Origin: Escallonia rubra
Lineage: Eukaryota; Streptophyta; Magnoliopsida; Escalloniales; Escalloniaceae
NCBI GenBank assembly: GCA_033065855.1
Contig: JAVXUO010002200.1
Span: forward strand, 310,001 to 374,000
Length of the DNA stretch: 64,000 bases
Direction of reading: 5' to 3'
Both the position numbers and the translations under genes were made by a program. The notes beneath the pieces were generated by a model. The model ran no database searches. It was not told the origin of the DNA and was given only the letters and a program-made list of their open reading frames with translations. Shown piece by piece: positions 26,101-38,345 of this stretch. Every line of letters begins with the position of its first letter. Within the stretch, counting starts at the first letter, position 1.

Positions 26101-29100
26101 AATGCGGCCAGTTTTTGTGTGAAACAGCGGTAGGTGCAGAAAATGCAGAACATTGCATACTGGGGCTCACATCTCTACTAGGACTGGGAGTGATGTCATT
26201 GACCAATTTGGGAACTTTTCCTGATGCATGTAAGGGCCTAAACTCGCCAACTTTTCTCAGGCCAAGGATACTAGAATCAGCCAAATTGCATGGCTGAGTA
26301 TCTTTATCTGATAAGCTTTGTAAACCTGAAGCTTTTGGCTGCAGGTCATTATGTCATCAAGACAAGCCAACAAGAACGCATCATTTAGATGATTTTAAAA
26401 GCACAAAGTGAACAACAACATACGCGATTGACTGAATTTACCTGACTGAAAAACCCTAGTGATGGTGATGGCATTCTCAAACCTGATGGTTTCATCTGTT
26501 CAGATTTCGTATTCCCATGAACACTCTTGGTCTTCTGAGTAAAAGATGCTACAGGTAATGTGGATCCTTCTCTGCCTTCAGATGAATGCAATTGGGTAGA
26601 TGGAACTACATCACGATTTACCTCTATACCACTTCTAGTTTCTCTAAGCAGTAATGGTCGTGGATTGGTTGATATGTACGCTTCCACTGGCGAGTCGACC
26701 TGCACAAATGGAGTTAATTTGAAGCATACAACTAGTGCTTGATATATGAATGTAATTATTTCTAAAGATTACTCTAAAAAAGTTAGCTGAAAAGAAAAGT
26801 TTGAAAAAAAAAATAATAATTCCAAGTTGTTACCAGATTCCTTCGGGCCAGGTGAGCTGAAACTTTGGCAGGAGAAGGGAGGCAAGCAGCACCTTTTGCT
26901 TTCACTTCAGTTATTTTTACATTTTTATAGGAGCATTTCACTGCAACATTCTTTTGCATGTCAATTGCTGCATTATTAAATGGTCAATAAGATGTACGGA
27001 CAGAAAGTGAACTCTAATTTGTAAGCAAGGAAATTCAGTTCTTCAGAGATACTGAAATAGTTGAACCAAATTCAGTTCTAAACAGATATCATACTACCCT
27101 GTCAAAACACCTATTTAAATAATGCAGATGAAACTACTTGATTCAAAAGAGGCTCAATAAATACATAAGTAAATGAAAGAAAGTACCAGCTTTGTCAATC
27201 TGATTATGCTTCAAGTGGCTTGCACTATATATAGCACTCTTAGTAGTTGCCGGAAGCGAACATGGGCCTGGCCGGGAAACTGGTAGTTTTGGAATTTTTG
27301 ATTCCTTTGTTGCAGCTTTACAACTGTTTACATTAGGAGGCCTCCGTAAAGTAAAAAGAGTCAAGGCTATTACTCGTCAACTTATAATCCATGGATAAGG
27401 GCTGACTAAAGTGGAGCTCATGAACCTCTTTGAAATATAAAAAAAGGATATGATGACGGAGCCACAGGTTTTGGGCAGCCACCACCTCTAGACGCCATCC
27501 TGCTACCACCAGGGGTTGGAATAACTTTTCTTGTGGCCTGGGAACATGTTTGACAACACTAAGTTAGGCTGGACTTCTGAAAAAGAATTGACTACTTTGA
27601 AGTTTAGAACTTACCACAGAAGTTGGAGTGGAGCCATCATGAGCAGATGAATTATGCCCTGCCACTAAAGAACCACCCTTATCTCTGTTTTCACTTGAAG
27701 CAATATCAGAAACTTCTGTGGATGAGATTTCTCGAAATGCTCGCACATCTACATATTTAATTGTAGGCTTGGAATCACCAGAGAATACATTTCTTCCTTC
27801 TTCATTGATCACGGACAATGGCTCTCCACTTGACTTTCCAAAAGTTCCAGTAATCATAGATAATTCAAGGGGATCTAAAACACCTAAAGAACAAACGCAC
27901 GTGTCTCCCATATTTATGGACCAAGAACATATAAGATTAAAAAAATTATAATTATGCCAGAGAAAAAATTTTGAACCTTCATCAGTGAAAAAAGCTCTAT
28001 CCCAAGCTAAGCTTTTCCGCAGATTACATCCTCCGCCTTTCTTTCTTCTCTTCATTTGCAGTGGCTCCATACTTAACCTTGGCACTTCAATTTGGTTCGA
28101 ATTTATATTCTCCTTGTTACAGCTGCCTTTGGGGGACGAATAACTAGGTTTTGCTGTATCAATAATATCCTGCAGTCCATCTGCAAGTGCATCATCTACA
28201 TAAGTAAGAGGCTTAAATGAATATTTACATGTGTGAGTATGTTTGTCCGTCTGTGTACAGAAATATGTAGGTAAGTGTGTTGCTATGTTGTGTTTAACGA
28301 CCCGATCCACGACCCACCACAGGGTTGCCTCCCTCAAAGGGCTAGCCAAGTAGGTACTTCGAAGATCATATGCGAGGTCTCATAAGGGCAATCTCATAGT
28401 ATCCCACAGCCGATGTGGGATATCACAATCTCCCTTCCATATGCCTTAGCGTCCTCACTAAGGCTTGATCACACATAGCCCAGAATCTTCGTCTCTAGCC
28501 AATGTGGGATATACCTGGCTCACCCTTTGTTACCCCAACCATCCTCTTACCTGGGCTTGGCTTCGTCTCCCCCAACCATTGGCAACCCGACTGGATAGCT
28601 GAGCCCGAGCTTTCAACAACCTGGCTTTGATACCATCTGAGACGACCCGATTCACAGCCCCACCACAAAGCAATGCCTCCCTCAAAAGGGCTAGCCAAGT
28701 AGGTAATTCTAAGATCATAGGCATGGTCTTATAAGGGCAATCTCATATTATTCCACATCCAATGATATCACATTGTGGGTGTCATGTGTGTATGAGGTCA
28801 GGATGTCCTTTACCCAGATCACCAGGGTGATGGCACAGATAGCCTCGATTTACCTCAACTAACTCGACTACCCAAGTACATTCTTATAGGTTAAAATTCA
28901 TTTACAGACAACGTTTCTCTGAGGGCATCACTCTTGACTTATTCCCCTTCCTCTCCATAGTCGAATCTTAACCAAATATTCTCCCCATTCATGGCGTAAA
29001 GTGGCTAAATGTAATTTTAGACACCACACATTAAAGAACAACAAACAACTTCTTGAAGTTACTTATTCAAATTAAACAAAAATGGACACAAAAGAAAATA

Positions 29101-30944
29101 GAAAGCATAATTTGGTCAGAAACTGCAACATACAAATCACAATAGGCAAACCAGAGTCAGAAAAATAATGCACAAAGACAAGTTCAATCCCTGTTGTCCA
29201 GATTGAAAGAAATCAATCAAGACAGGCATAAAACTAAACATCAACTGAAGTGTTCAGGAATCTAGCAATAAGTTGACACCCACAAGGCTTATGTATTTAC
29301 GTGATTATCACTTGTTTCCCAGTGCCGAATTCATATTCCCAAAATTAACCGTATAAAAGACTGAATCATGCAAAAGGTAGGTCAACTAACCCGGGAATTC
29401 CTTCTTTCTCCAATCCTGAGAAAAAAGTACCAGTCTTTACATATATGTAAAAGGGTGAAGCATTCACTCAGAATTGTGAGAAGTAGGATTTTAAGAGCTC
29501 TTATTTTTACGCCACATTAGATTTCAGGCATTCGTCCTTGCTTGCCTCATAGGATTCAACTACCATTCTCAGACACTCCCTGTATTATTAGAACTCCTCC
29601 CAACCGGCCATCACACCAACCAGCGAACACATCAGCGAGCACATCACTCTTTTAAAAAGAAAAAGAAAAAAGAAAACTCCTCCGTCTGTAGAGCTGCTTA
29701 AACTACTATTCAGCAGAGAAGACTACTTGAATCCATCAGTCTCCTCTTCCTCCACTGCACACGCTTCAACTCAATGCTTCCCTCGAGCTCCACCTCCACC
29801 CTGACCTACACCTCTCCTTCGCCATATCTATACCAGGTTACCCAGCCGCTCTCTCTCTTTGGTGGATTGCTCTCACTTATTGCATATCTCGGTGCTGCCC
29901 TCGACCTGCACCTCCACCCTGACCCACACCTCGCCCTCGCCGTCTCTATACCAGGTAATCCTACCGCTCTCTTCCTTTGGTGGATCGCGATCACTTAATT
30001 CATGCATCAATTGGTTTTTGCATGCATACAAACACATAACAGAGATGCACACACCGTCGAACGGGCGCTCACACACATAGTACCTCAAGCATCTAGCAAT
30101 TCAGACTTCTGTGACCTCAATACAGAAGTGCAATGGAACTTTAGACCTTAATGTTACTGAAACATAATAAGAATTTAATTCGCAAAAGGATCTTAGACCC
30201 CTTTCAACCATTAAAGGCAACTATACTAATTGCCTAGGATATATATATGAATTTATACATGCATGTTACGTATATACAAACACACACTACAGACGTACAC
30301 ACAAAGTCGCATAGAAATTTAAAGGGCCTTGGACCCCTTTCAACCATTAAACGCAAATACACAAGTTCCCTAGGTATTAAGTTTGCTCGCACCTTTTTCC
30401 TCTTCTGAGTTCGGCTGTACTAAAAAATAAAGAAACACGCAAGTTGGTATCATGCTCCTGCTCTAGATATCTGCTCTACAAATCAAATTTTGCGATAAAG
30501 ATGCAAAATTGAAAGAGCTTTTTAAATTAAATCAGTAAACTATATGTCCAGATTCTATGCAATGCATTGGTGAAAAGGGTCAAAGCATTTGCGTTCCTGT
30601 ACCTTTGTTCTCCCCAAAGGTGAGTCCAGATTCTTTGAAATACACTAGTTCCCTAGGTGTTGAGTTTGGTCATACCTTTTTTCCTCTTTTGAGTGTGACT
30701 GTACTATATAGTACAGTAACAATGCAAGTTATATGATGCCCTGCTCTAGGAATCTGCTCTAGAAATCAAATTTTCTGTCAAAGTTAAAAATAAGAGGAGT
30801 TGAAAGAGCTAAATCAGTGAACTATATGTCCTGATTCTATGAAAAGCATTAGTAAAAGGGTCTAAGTATTTGCTTTCCTGTACCTTCGTTCACCACAGAA
30901 AAGGGTTCCAAACAATAGCTAAGTTGGTAAGTTCTATTTTGCAT
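23125..30944 (-). CDS. Unrecognised plant protein with internal repeats, about 13 exons
   Basis: I do not recognise this gene. Exons in transcript order are 30944-30884, 30698-30676, 29415-29391, 28195-27977, 27883-27615, 27537-27426, 27366-27187, 26967-26834, 26699-26442, 26338-25221, 25080-24963, 24162-24082 and 23202-23125. All junction phases agree and give 891 aa. The first three small exons are tentative, and the 27426/27366 junction implies a very short intron, so its donor may be wrong. Visible blocks are a basic NLRKSLAWDRAFF motif near residues 95-107, then Ser/Thr-rich low-complexity sequence, and four tandem repeats in the large exon. The C-terminus reads FSDEWLAAIEAAGED, EPGPWSPVKRKN and GPFDCTKCTN and looks conserved. 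There is no signal peptide or membrane helix. The protein looks largely disordered with short conserved ends, and I assign no function. Confidence 0.65.
25440..26140 (-). repeat. Four tandem coding repeats of about 183-201 bp
   Basis: Within the large exon a unit beginning HxEGxSGSAxTKF, followed by ENHE...DRHDTE.SGQVT...ALKIRTT, recurs four times. The HMEG/HLEG codon blocks lie near 26097, 25914, 25713 and 25530, so the spacings are 183, 201 and 183 bp, all multiples of three. The reading frame is therefore kept. The longer spacing comes from a small extra duplication of the GQVT segment. Confidence 0.85.
28293..28772 (-). mobile_element. Complete TRIM retrotransposon, 480 bp, in an intron
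   Basis: Two 135-bp direct repeats (28638-28772 and 28293-28427) are the LTRs, starting TGTGATATC on the minus strand. Just inside the first is TGGTATCAAAGCC, a primer site complementary to initiator Met-tRNA. Just before the second is a purine tract GGAAGGGAGA. A perfect 5-bp duplication TTGTG flanks the element on the plus strand (28288-28292 and 28773-28777). It has no coding capacity, as expected for a terminal-repeat retrotransposon in miniature. It lies in the intron between candidate exons 29415-29391 and 28195-27977, about 100 bp from the latter's acceptor. The LTR ends differ (TCTCA and TTAAA), so it is not brand new. Confidence 0.92.
29779..29998. repeat. Tandem duplication, period about 117 bp
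   Basis: The segment with CACCTCCACCCTGACC...ATATCTATACCAGGT...CTTTGGTGGAT at about 29789-29880 is repeated at about 29906-29998. It lies in an intron of the minus-strand gene. Open frames across it on both strands are due to the repeat and not to a gene. Confidence 0.8.
30355..30900. repeat. Direct duplication of about 260 bp around a candidate microexon
   Basis: The stretch from about 30358 to 30612 (starting AGTTCCCTAGGT) is repeated with divergence from about 30648 to 30895. Shared landmarks are the CTCTTTTGAGT/CTCTTCTGAGT block, CTGCTCTAG..ATCTGCTCTA, CAGT(A/G)AACTATATGTCC and CTGTACCTT(T/C)GTTC. Each copy contains a potential small exon on the minus strand: 23 nt at 30676-30698 in the gene-proximal frame, and 22 nt near 30390-30415 in the other copy. 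Confidence 0.75.
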
Positions 30945-32034
30945 CTCCTCTTTTTGCTCTTAAATCAGTTAACTTCCGACGACATCCTAATAGATATTGC
31001 ACTATTTCCACTTAAAATTCTTCACCCTTCCATATCTGGCAGTGACCAATCCTTTGTTAGATTACTCTTCCATAAGCAATTGCACGGTTCCCTTCCATCA
31101 ATCAGATTCGAACAATATAGAGAAGCCAGGGCACAAAGGACATGCAGCCCGGCTCAGAAACCCATAACCAGTTCATAGCAAAGGAAAGCACTTGCGAATA
31201 TGATGCATGGACCATCAACCTCGGACTATGTTTACCAAGAAATCAATGGACTCAAGTCCAGGGCTAAGCATATTAGGTAATATCCATTCCCAAGTTTGTG
31301 TAGGACAATTTAGCAAGACAGCATACCGAAATGCAAATAGAGTCGATCAACATACAGTCCCTCGTACAAGTTTCCTGTGCTGTATCTTTTGCAGCCAACG
31401 TAAATGTTGTGGGGAGTTTTTCGTCTGCAAGTATCAATTAAGTTATGGGCTAAATATAATTAACAATGTCACCTTTCCAAAACGAGCATGTGGAGAACCA
31501 TATCCTCTGCAATTGACGTTGAAGGCCCTTACATCAGGACATCAGGTATATCGGGCCCACTACTGTTAATATCAATGCCTTAAACACGGGCTAACTATTT
31601 TAACCGCTTAGCATGTCAGGACCAAAAAAAGGAACTGAAAGAGAAAACCTACTGCTGTAAAATGTTAAGCTAGATCAGGTATTGCATTACACTCTTCCAA
31701 GAGGGTCTGCATGAAATAAAGTTGTTTAAAGGCCTCGCTTCGGCGATGAAAATATATAGATATGCAAGGTTTTTTGCAACCTTTGTCTAACTTTGGCATG
31801 CTAGAGCAAGAAACGGGGCTTAAAATCAATGGACATCGAGATGTAAATAGCATGTAGCAAGTGCTATATATCTGTTGGCCTCGCTTCGGAGATGTGAGTA
31901 TGCTTATACGCAAGGTTTTTTGCAACCTTTGTCTAATAAGGCAGAAAACCATGCTAGGGCAATTAAAAAGGCTGAAAAGAAAAGGACATCGAGATGTAAA
32001 TAGTTTTCAACTTTAACGATTCATATAGAACCCT
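30945..32034. other. Upstream region of the minus-strand gene, with a local duplication
   Basis: There is no gene that I can support. A duplicated unit reading GGCCTCGCTTCGG.GATG...GCAAGGTTTTTTGCAACCTTTGTCTAA occurs at about 31731-31790 and 31873-31936. Its inner part is itself palindromic (AAGGTTTTTTGCAACCTT). The region may include the promoter of the minus-strand gene. Confidence 0.5.
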
Positions 32035-32590
32035 TAGTTGCACGAAGTGGGGGCGGGTGGAGGGAGCGTAGGCACCTGGAAGAACATAAGGTTGGAAGCA
32101 GCTTGAATAAATAAATGCATACAGAGTATTACTATTTGTTTAATATATTCTAAACTTAATTATGGTGTACAAACTTTTTTCATTGAAAATACCACAAACG
32201 AGAGTCAATTGTTACTTTATACTTGCCCTTAAAATAACGAAGGTAAAAGCAATTCTACTGCTGTTGTTCACTTCTCAAGATATTTCTAGGCGGCACATCT
32301 CCCATCTAATAGGATTAGACATGGGGCCAAATTGAAGAGAGAGAGGGGGGGGGGGGGAGAAAGACTGCAGTCGTTGACAAGCTCCTAGTGAGGGTAGGGA
32401 AACAAAGAATTGAGTCGATAAAGGCTTGATTTTCAGATACTTTCTCACATGTTCCATTCATCTCTGTCCAGCTGACGGGATCGAGTTCCTATGTTAGCTT
32501 GGGACGCGATCCCATGAAGGTCCTAACTTGGGATTGCAAAAGCGAGTTTCCTAGAGAGAAGCGTCACCATATGCAAAGCTTCTTGCTGCT
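32035..32590 (+). repeat. Dispersed repeat, copy 1 (upstream of Helitron Rep remnant)
   Basis: Two blocks, about 32035-32150 (TAGTTGCACGAAGTGGGGGCG...CTTGAATAAATAAATGC) and about 32398-32575 (GAATTGAGTC...CTCTGTCCAGCTGACGGGAT...AGAGAAGCGTCACCATATG), recur in the same order at 36290-36712. The insert between the blocks differs in length, and each copy has a GA/G-rich microsatellite in the middle. Confidence 0.8.
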
Positions 32591-33739
32591 ACTAAGACAA
32601 ATCCTAACTTCTATATGACAACTGGACCTTTAACTTGGGCAGACACTGCACTGAACATGGTCACGCTCAATCAAGTTTATCATACATTATTCGAAATAGC
32701 TTTTGTTCTGACCCTAAAATGCAAGTATTTCCCTCGACCTTTGAAAAATGATTAAAATTCATCAGATTTCCAAGCGTCAAAGGTAAGGCACTAAGGCTGC
32801 ACCGCCACAACATCGTTAAAGAGAAAAAAGCAACAGTTCAATTGGGTCCAAAGAAGTAGTTATTTGTTTCTTGCATGCATTACATGCCAGGGAATCTGGG
32901 GCTGACAAATGCAACGGTGGAAACAGACTCGCAAGCATTCAAAGACTTCATTTTGTCAAAGATAGTAGCTACCTTATTACAGCTACAAATTGAAAATTAT
33001 CTCACGTATATAGAGAGGGTAACAAATGTCCAGATCATTTGGCCAAGTGTTGGTGTGCAACAAGGGGATTCTTTTGTGTATTTCATGCAACCACCGGAGG
33101 TGGTTATCCCCTTGTTAGCAGCTGTTGTAGCAGGAATTACCCATGTTAGGTTGTACACTGTGTTAGTTATATTAATTTTTGTTGCACCAAAAAAAAACAT
33201 GAAATTACTACGATTCGTGCCAAGGGGCAACCACAGAGATATCGGAAACCTTTAAATCAGCTACATGATATTGTTTTTCCCAATAACACTAAATATTTCC
33301 CTAAGTCTCAATTCATTAAAGCACACTCTACCACCATTGAAACTTTGGTAGATGCTCAAATGAAGAGAGGTACCAAGGTGTCAAGAGCAAGGATGCAGTG
33401 ACACACCATCGCAAAAAACAAGAAGTGGACAGGTTAAATTCCAATGGAAAATTGTTGGGTTATTTCTTTTCAAACTGTAGATGCTATTAGGCACTAAAGC
33501 TATTCTTTGATACACAGAAGAACAAGTACGTAGAAGAGAAAAGCACCCAAAGCGTGTCCACCGGGAAAGCTCATCTTTTGGTATATGTTTTACGCTCTTA
33601 ATTGCTTTAATTTCGCACCAAATTCGCAAGCATCTGATCGAGTAACTCTATCCATCATGCAGACAACTACTGAGAACCGGATAAAACACTGCTATGCGGT
33701 AGTCTCATACGAGGAAGGGACTGTCAAATCTAGGGAAAC
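32591..33739. other. Degenerate sequence upstream of the Rep remnant
   Basis: A frame at 32875-33255 (126 codons) has amphipathic stretches but no motif I recognise. Given the position it may be a decayed Helitron segment, but I cannot show that. Confidence 0.35.
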
Positions 33740-35035
33740 CAATGCACCAAAGTTCTCTATATGTTGTCGGCAAGGAATGGTCGGTTACCATAATTGGAAC
33801 AGGCGCCACAAGAACTATAAGAACTTTTGGATTATAACTCAATGAATGAGCTTCAAAATTCAGGGATCAATCAGGGTTCACAATTCTATGTTCACCTTCA
33901 CGTCTATTCAGGGAAGGATCGACATCATGATAGATGATGGCAAAGAACTGTATGTCTTTCAGTTAGGTAAGCCAACTATATATGCCCAGTGCAGGTCACG
34001 CTCACGGGTCTTTATTGACACCTGAAGGTAAGCCAACTATATATGCCCAGCTGTACATCGATGACAGTCATGACCAAGTAACTAATAAAATGGCTGCATT
34101 CACCATGGAGGATGGTCATGCCAACCTTGACTCTGAAATTGTTGAAAAGTTAGTGCGCATGTTTGACATAAATAATGAGATTGTAAGGATGTTTTTTAGC
34201 CTGCTAGAGAATGAGTTGCCAAACATTCATTTGGGATTGCTTGGTAGTCGTACAACAAATGGTCGAGTATGCCACTTGCCGGTTGCTTCTGACGTCACTA
34301 CTTTGGTACCGGGAGATAATGTCCATTACACTCGAGATGTTATCATTGACCACAGAGCTGATGGATTAAACCGACTTAGCGCCTTGCTCCCAGTTTCATG
34401 CCTGTGCAATATCCTTCATTGTTTCCTCACAGCGAAGATGAACATAGATAAGGTATTTTGCAAAAAATTGTACTTGAAAACAACAAAGAGAAACCATCTG
34501 ACAATTCGAGATTACTATGACTCCCACAGGTATGTTGAAAGCCATACATTGCTGCCGGGAGGCAATTTATTCCAGCAATTTGTGTGATGCATATACGTTT
34601 ACTGAGCACAGTAAATTATGTTGGGTGCTTTCTAACCAAGAGAACCTCAGAGCTGAGTGGCTGACCTATATAACAACGCCGTAGATGCTGTCGTCAGAGA
34701 TCATACATGCCCGAAGATTGTTGGTAATTGAGTACTATTGCCAGCCTCTTTCACCGGTGACCCAAGATATATGAAACAAAACTACCAGGATGCTCTTGAC
34801 AAAAGTCGAAAGTACAGCTATCCGGATTTCACTACGTTTACATGCAACACAAAGTGCCCAGAGATACAATACTTTTTGGACCTTATTCCTAAACAAAAGC
34901 TAGAAGACCGCCTAAACATTGCTACCTTTGTATTCCAAATTATATTGGATGAACTTATGACAATAAAGAAAGGGACAAGTTTGGACGAGGTTTTTTCAAA
35001 TGTATTAAAAATAATATGCCTTCTTGCATAGAATT
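33740..35035 (+). pseudogene. Helitron Rep/helicase-like N-terminal domain, degraded
   Basis: Successive frames carry the characteristic plant Helitron_like_N blocks in order. They are a CC..G zinc-ligand-like segment (near 33750-33780), FTFTSIQGRIDIMIDDG then YVFQL (33890-33970), PTIYAQLYIDD (about 34030-34065), a RDVIIDHR segment (34330-34360), and finally LPASFTGDPRYMKQNYQDAL...YSYPDFTTFTCNTKCPEIQ (34735-34870). The blocks lie in different frames and are broken by stops, and I see no helicase motifs downstream. This is a non-functional remnant of an autonomous Helitron. Helitrons transpose by rolling-circle replication. Confidence 0.8.
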
Positions 35036-36289
35036 CCATATAAGATATTCAAATAAATATGTAAGTGAACATAGAATTGAATTGAGTCCATATTGAACTT
35101 TCAAATTATCATTCTTTCATAGCTTTTTACTCAACTAAATTCCAAAAAAGCTCTTCCACATGCACAAATCTTAGTTTGGCTTTCGCAATCAGAGAAGCTC
35201 TGCACTTCTACAGATGTGGATCTGTTTTTATCAGCTGAGCTACTGGATGTATTGAAGGATCCTAAATACCCACTATGTGCATGAATGGAACCATGACATG
35301 GTTCCATCTTTCCTTCAATCATCACCTTAAGTACCCACTACATGCATGAATGGTTAAGTTTGCTTTTGATGAAAAGCTCAAAGACCGTCAGAAGGAAGAG
35401 AAGGGGAGTGAAAGTCGCAAAGAGGTTAGGTCCTCAGATGAGGTAATAGAAAGGCTATAAGATAGGAAATAGCAGAGTCGAAATTTACTTGCTTTTTCTA
35501 GTAGTTTTTATTAAAAGTTAAAGAAGGTTAGGCATCATCTACAAGAGAAATGGTGAACCAGGTGGTGTATGTTTTAAGGTATCACTAAATCATCAATAAC
35601 AATGCACCTCATGCATCCTCATAATTTGGTCGCTGCGATGTGAGCAGCATATGAATGTAACAAGCATACATGTAGAACTATCTCGGTTGCCGTCCAGCAA
35701 AGGGGTGTCCAGGGTATATAGCTGTGAGACTGAAATAGAGGGTTCAAGCAGCGAGTTGTTTAAGATAAGATATGGGCTAAGTATAGTGTCCATCAATGAA
35801 AAGGGGAAAGAATTTAAGATTAGTGTGATGGCTCCGTCGGTAGATATCAGAACGGTGTCCCATAACATTGCGTGTGTATAACCAATGACCATAGTCCATA
35901 AGTTTTGTTAGTGAGCTAAGTTATTGCATTAGAGATGGTAATTTACATATAACTGGCTTCAGCTTTTGCTACTTAAGTCAATTAACAACAAAATGCAAGA
36001 GAAAATCAATGAAATCATATTTACATCTACTAAGTAATAAGCTTACATAATTACTTTTAAGCTTTAACCAAGTCTGATGATCGACCAACCTATCAACTAC
36101 GCATCTTCAAGTTTAAAAGCATATACTCGTACAAGCTCCTATTTTGATTTGTATTAGCAGAAAGAGAAGTCCATGTTGATATAGCTTCAATAATTTGATG
36201 TTTTGTTGTAACAGAGATGCGCCAACTCAAACCCAATTGGAAAGGCTACCCCTCGATTTATGATCTGAAAACAGGTGGTAGCGAATACC
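35036..36289. other. Spacer between Helitron remnants
   Basis: There are no Helitron helicase motifs in this spacer. A plus-strand frame at 35651-35881 (76 codons) has no recognised family. The rest is AT-rich. Confidence 0.4.
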
Positions 36290-36712
36290 AGACCTTAGTT
36301 GCACAAAGCGGGGGCAGGGACGGGAGCAAGAGCGGGAGCAGGAACGGGGGACGAGGAGCGTAAGAGCCTAGAAGAATTTAAGGTTGGGAGCGGCTTGAAT
36401 AAATAAATGCGTTAAAGTCAAAGAGTATTACCATTTCTTGAATATAGTTTGAGAGAGAGAGAGAGAGGGGGAGGGAGGGAGGGAGGGCAACAACAAAACA
36501 AGGAGGCTTTAAAGACTTAAAGGAAGAGAGAAATAAGGAATTGAGTCAAAAAGGGCTTGATTTTAGGTACTCTCTCACTTGTTCCATGCATCTCTGTCCA
36601 GCTGACGGGATGGAGTTCCCATATGAGCTTAGGACGAGATCTCATGGAACTCCTAACTTGGGATCGCAAAAGCGAGTTTCCGAGAGAGAAGCGTCACCAT
36701 ATGAGGAGTTTC
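36290..36712 (+). repeat. Dispersed repeat, copy 2 (upstream of RPA-like remnant)
   Basis: This is the same ordered blocks as copy 1 at 32035-32590: TAGTTGCACAAAGCGGGGGC...CTTGAATAAATAAATGC, a GA/GGGA microsatellite (36450-36486), then GGAATTGAGTC...CTCTGTCCAGCTGACGGGAT...GAAGCGTCACCATATG. The copies are diverged but collinear, and the RPA-like remnant begins immediately after this one. Confidence 0.8.
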
Positions 36713-38345
36713 CTGCGACTAAGTACCGGACCATAAAGGTCAGAATTGTCCAAATGTGGGACAAAGAAAATTCGAACACCTCTGCATGGAATAATGTTGC
36801 TCATTTGGTTTTATAGGCAAAATCAATTCATGCAATAATTGGAAAAACCAGAGAGCCGTTTTTTCCCCAAAATTAAAAGAAGGCAACAAGAAGATACAGC
36901 CCCTGCCTTAACCAAAACTCTTTATAACTATCTTCTTTGGCCCAAAGATCGAGCATCTCCCACGGGATCTTCCAACAATCCCTAGGCACAAGTTTCAATT
37001 CCTGAAGTTTAACAAGATCAATGACCTTGTTGATGTTCTAACGTACCTACTGGTAATATCGACAACTATGTTTTGTGTGCTTCTTACAAAAGCATGCTCT
37101 TTTTAATTTGAAAAATAAATCTGGTGTCACAATATCCCATTGGTTCAATTTTAGATGTTATTGGCAGATTAAAAGAGGTTTGGGACACAGAAGAAATTGA
37201 AGCAAATCCAAAAAAGGACATTGTCATAACAAATCAAAGGTTTATCCTCTCGTACTCTACATGAGAAGTTAATGTGTATTATGAATTCCATAAAATATCA
37301 AAGGTTTGTCACACATTAATGACTGCATGTCATTGAATGGAATACATTTACAGGGCAGAAAAACACACAATCAAATTATGGGGTAGCAAAACTTCAGATC
37401 TTGACAGACTCCTTGATACACAAACATCAGCAGTTGTGGTTTCTTGTCTATGGTGGTAGCATAAAGGCATATCGCGGTATACCTACATGTTTATACAAAA
37501 ACTTTAAAAGTACTGTTCCAACAATGTTTTCCCTCTTTCTTGTATGGTGATGTGCACATATCCTCCGCAATGCAGATATTGACCTCGATGAAGTGCACGA
37601 GCTTATGCAGATCATGGAAAATACACCCAACAAGAATTTTGAAATTTAGCAAGTACGAGTTTCCAAAAGACCCAATTTTTTTAAAATAATTGCAAACAGT
37701 TTAACCATCAGTCCAATACAATTTCCATCATAGTTATATTTTTAATAACACTAAATGTTGACAAAATTTTCTTAGAAGGGCAATGGTTTTTTTGGTAAGA
37801 TTGGGAATTCGTAAGCGAGTTGACAAAGGTTCCGAAAATATCAGTGGACCATTTCTTCAAAGATGAGGATGCTATTAGCAATGACAAACTAGCTGAAAAT
37901 AAAGAGGTATGCAAATATTACTTAAAGTATTTTATAAACTTCTATCCATTACATACACAAATTTAGTAATTTGAATCAGGATAGTGAAGAAAATCGTGGC
38001 AACTCGCAAATGTCAAGCACCAAAAATGTTAATATAAGGCATATCGAGAACAAAGCAAATGTTGAAGATAGAGTGGCTGATGAATTACATGATAATGATG
38101 CTGCAAATGTACTATTGAGCACCCTTAATACCAAAACTCCAAAAAAAAATTAAAGGAAGAAAAGAGCTACATAGGTGACCTATGACAATGTGAAAAAGAG
38201 ATGCCTCCAAAAGAAGCAAGCCAATGTCGAAGAGGGAGTAGGTGATAAATTACAAGATGTCGATGTAAGTGTTACATTGACCACGCTCAGTGCCAAAAGT
38301 GAAAGGAAGAACAGAACTAGGAAGATAATCTACGATGATTAGCAT
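36713..38345 (+). pseudogene. RPA70-like (OB-fold) gene of Helitron type, degraded
   Basis: Fragments resemble the replication protein A large-subunit DNA-binding domains carried by plant Helitrons. They are RTIKVRIVQMWDKEN (about 36728-36772), KFQFLKFNKINDLVDV (about 36990-37038), DVIGRLKEVWDTEEIEANPKKD after a TTTTAG acceptor (37153-37220), and TIKLWGSKTSDLDRLL after an ACAG acceptor (about 37365-37413). A DIDLDEVHELMQ segment follows at about 37575-37612. A Lys/Asn/Asp-rich tail continues to about 38345. Intact exon borders alternate with frameshifts and stops. The N-terminal block abuts the dispersed repeat, which may have supplied its leader. Confidence 0.7.
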
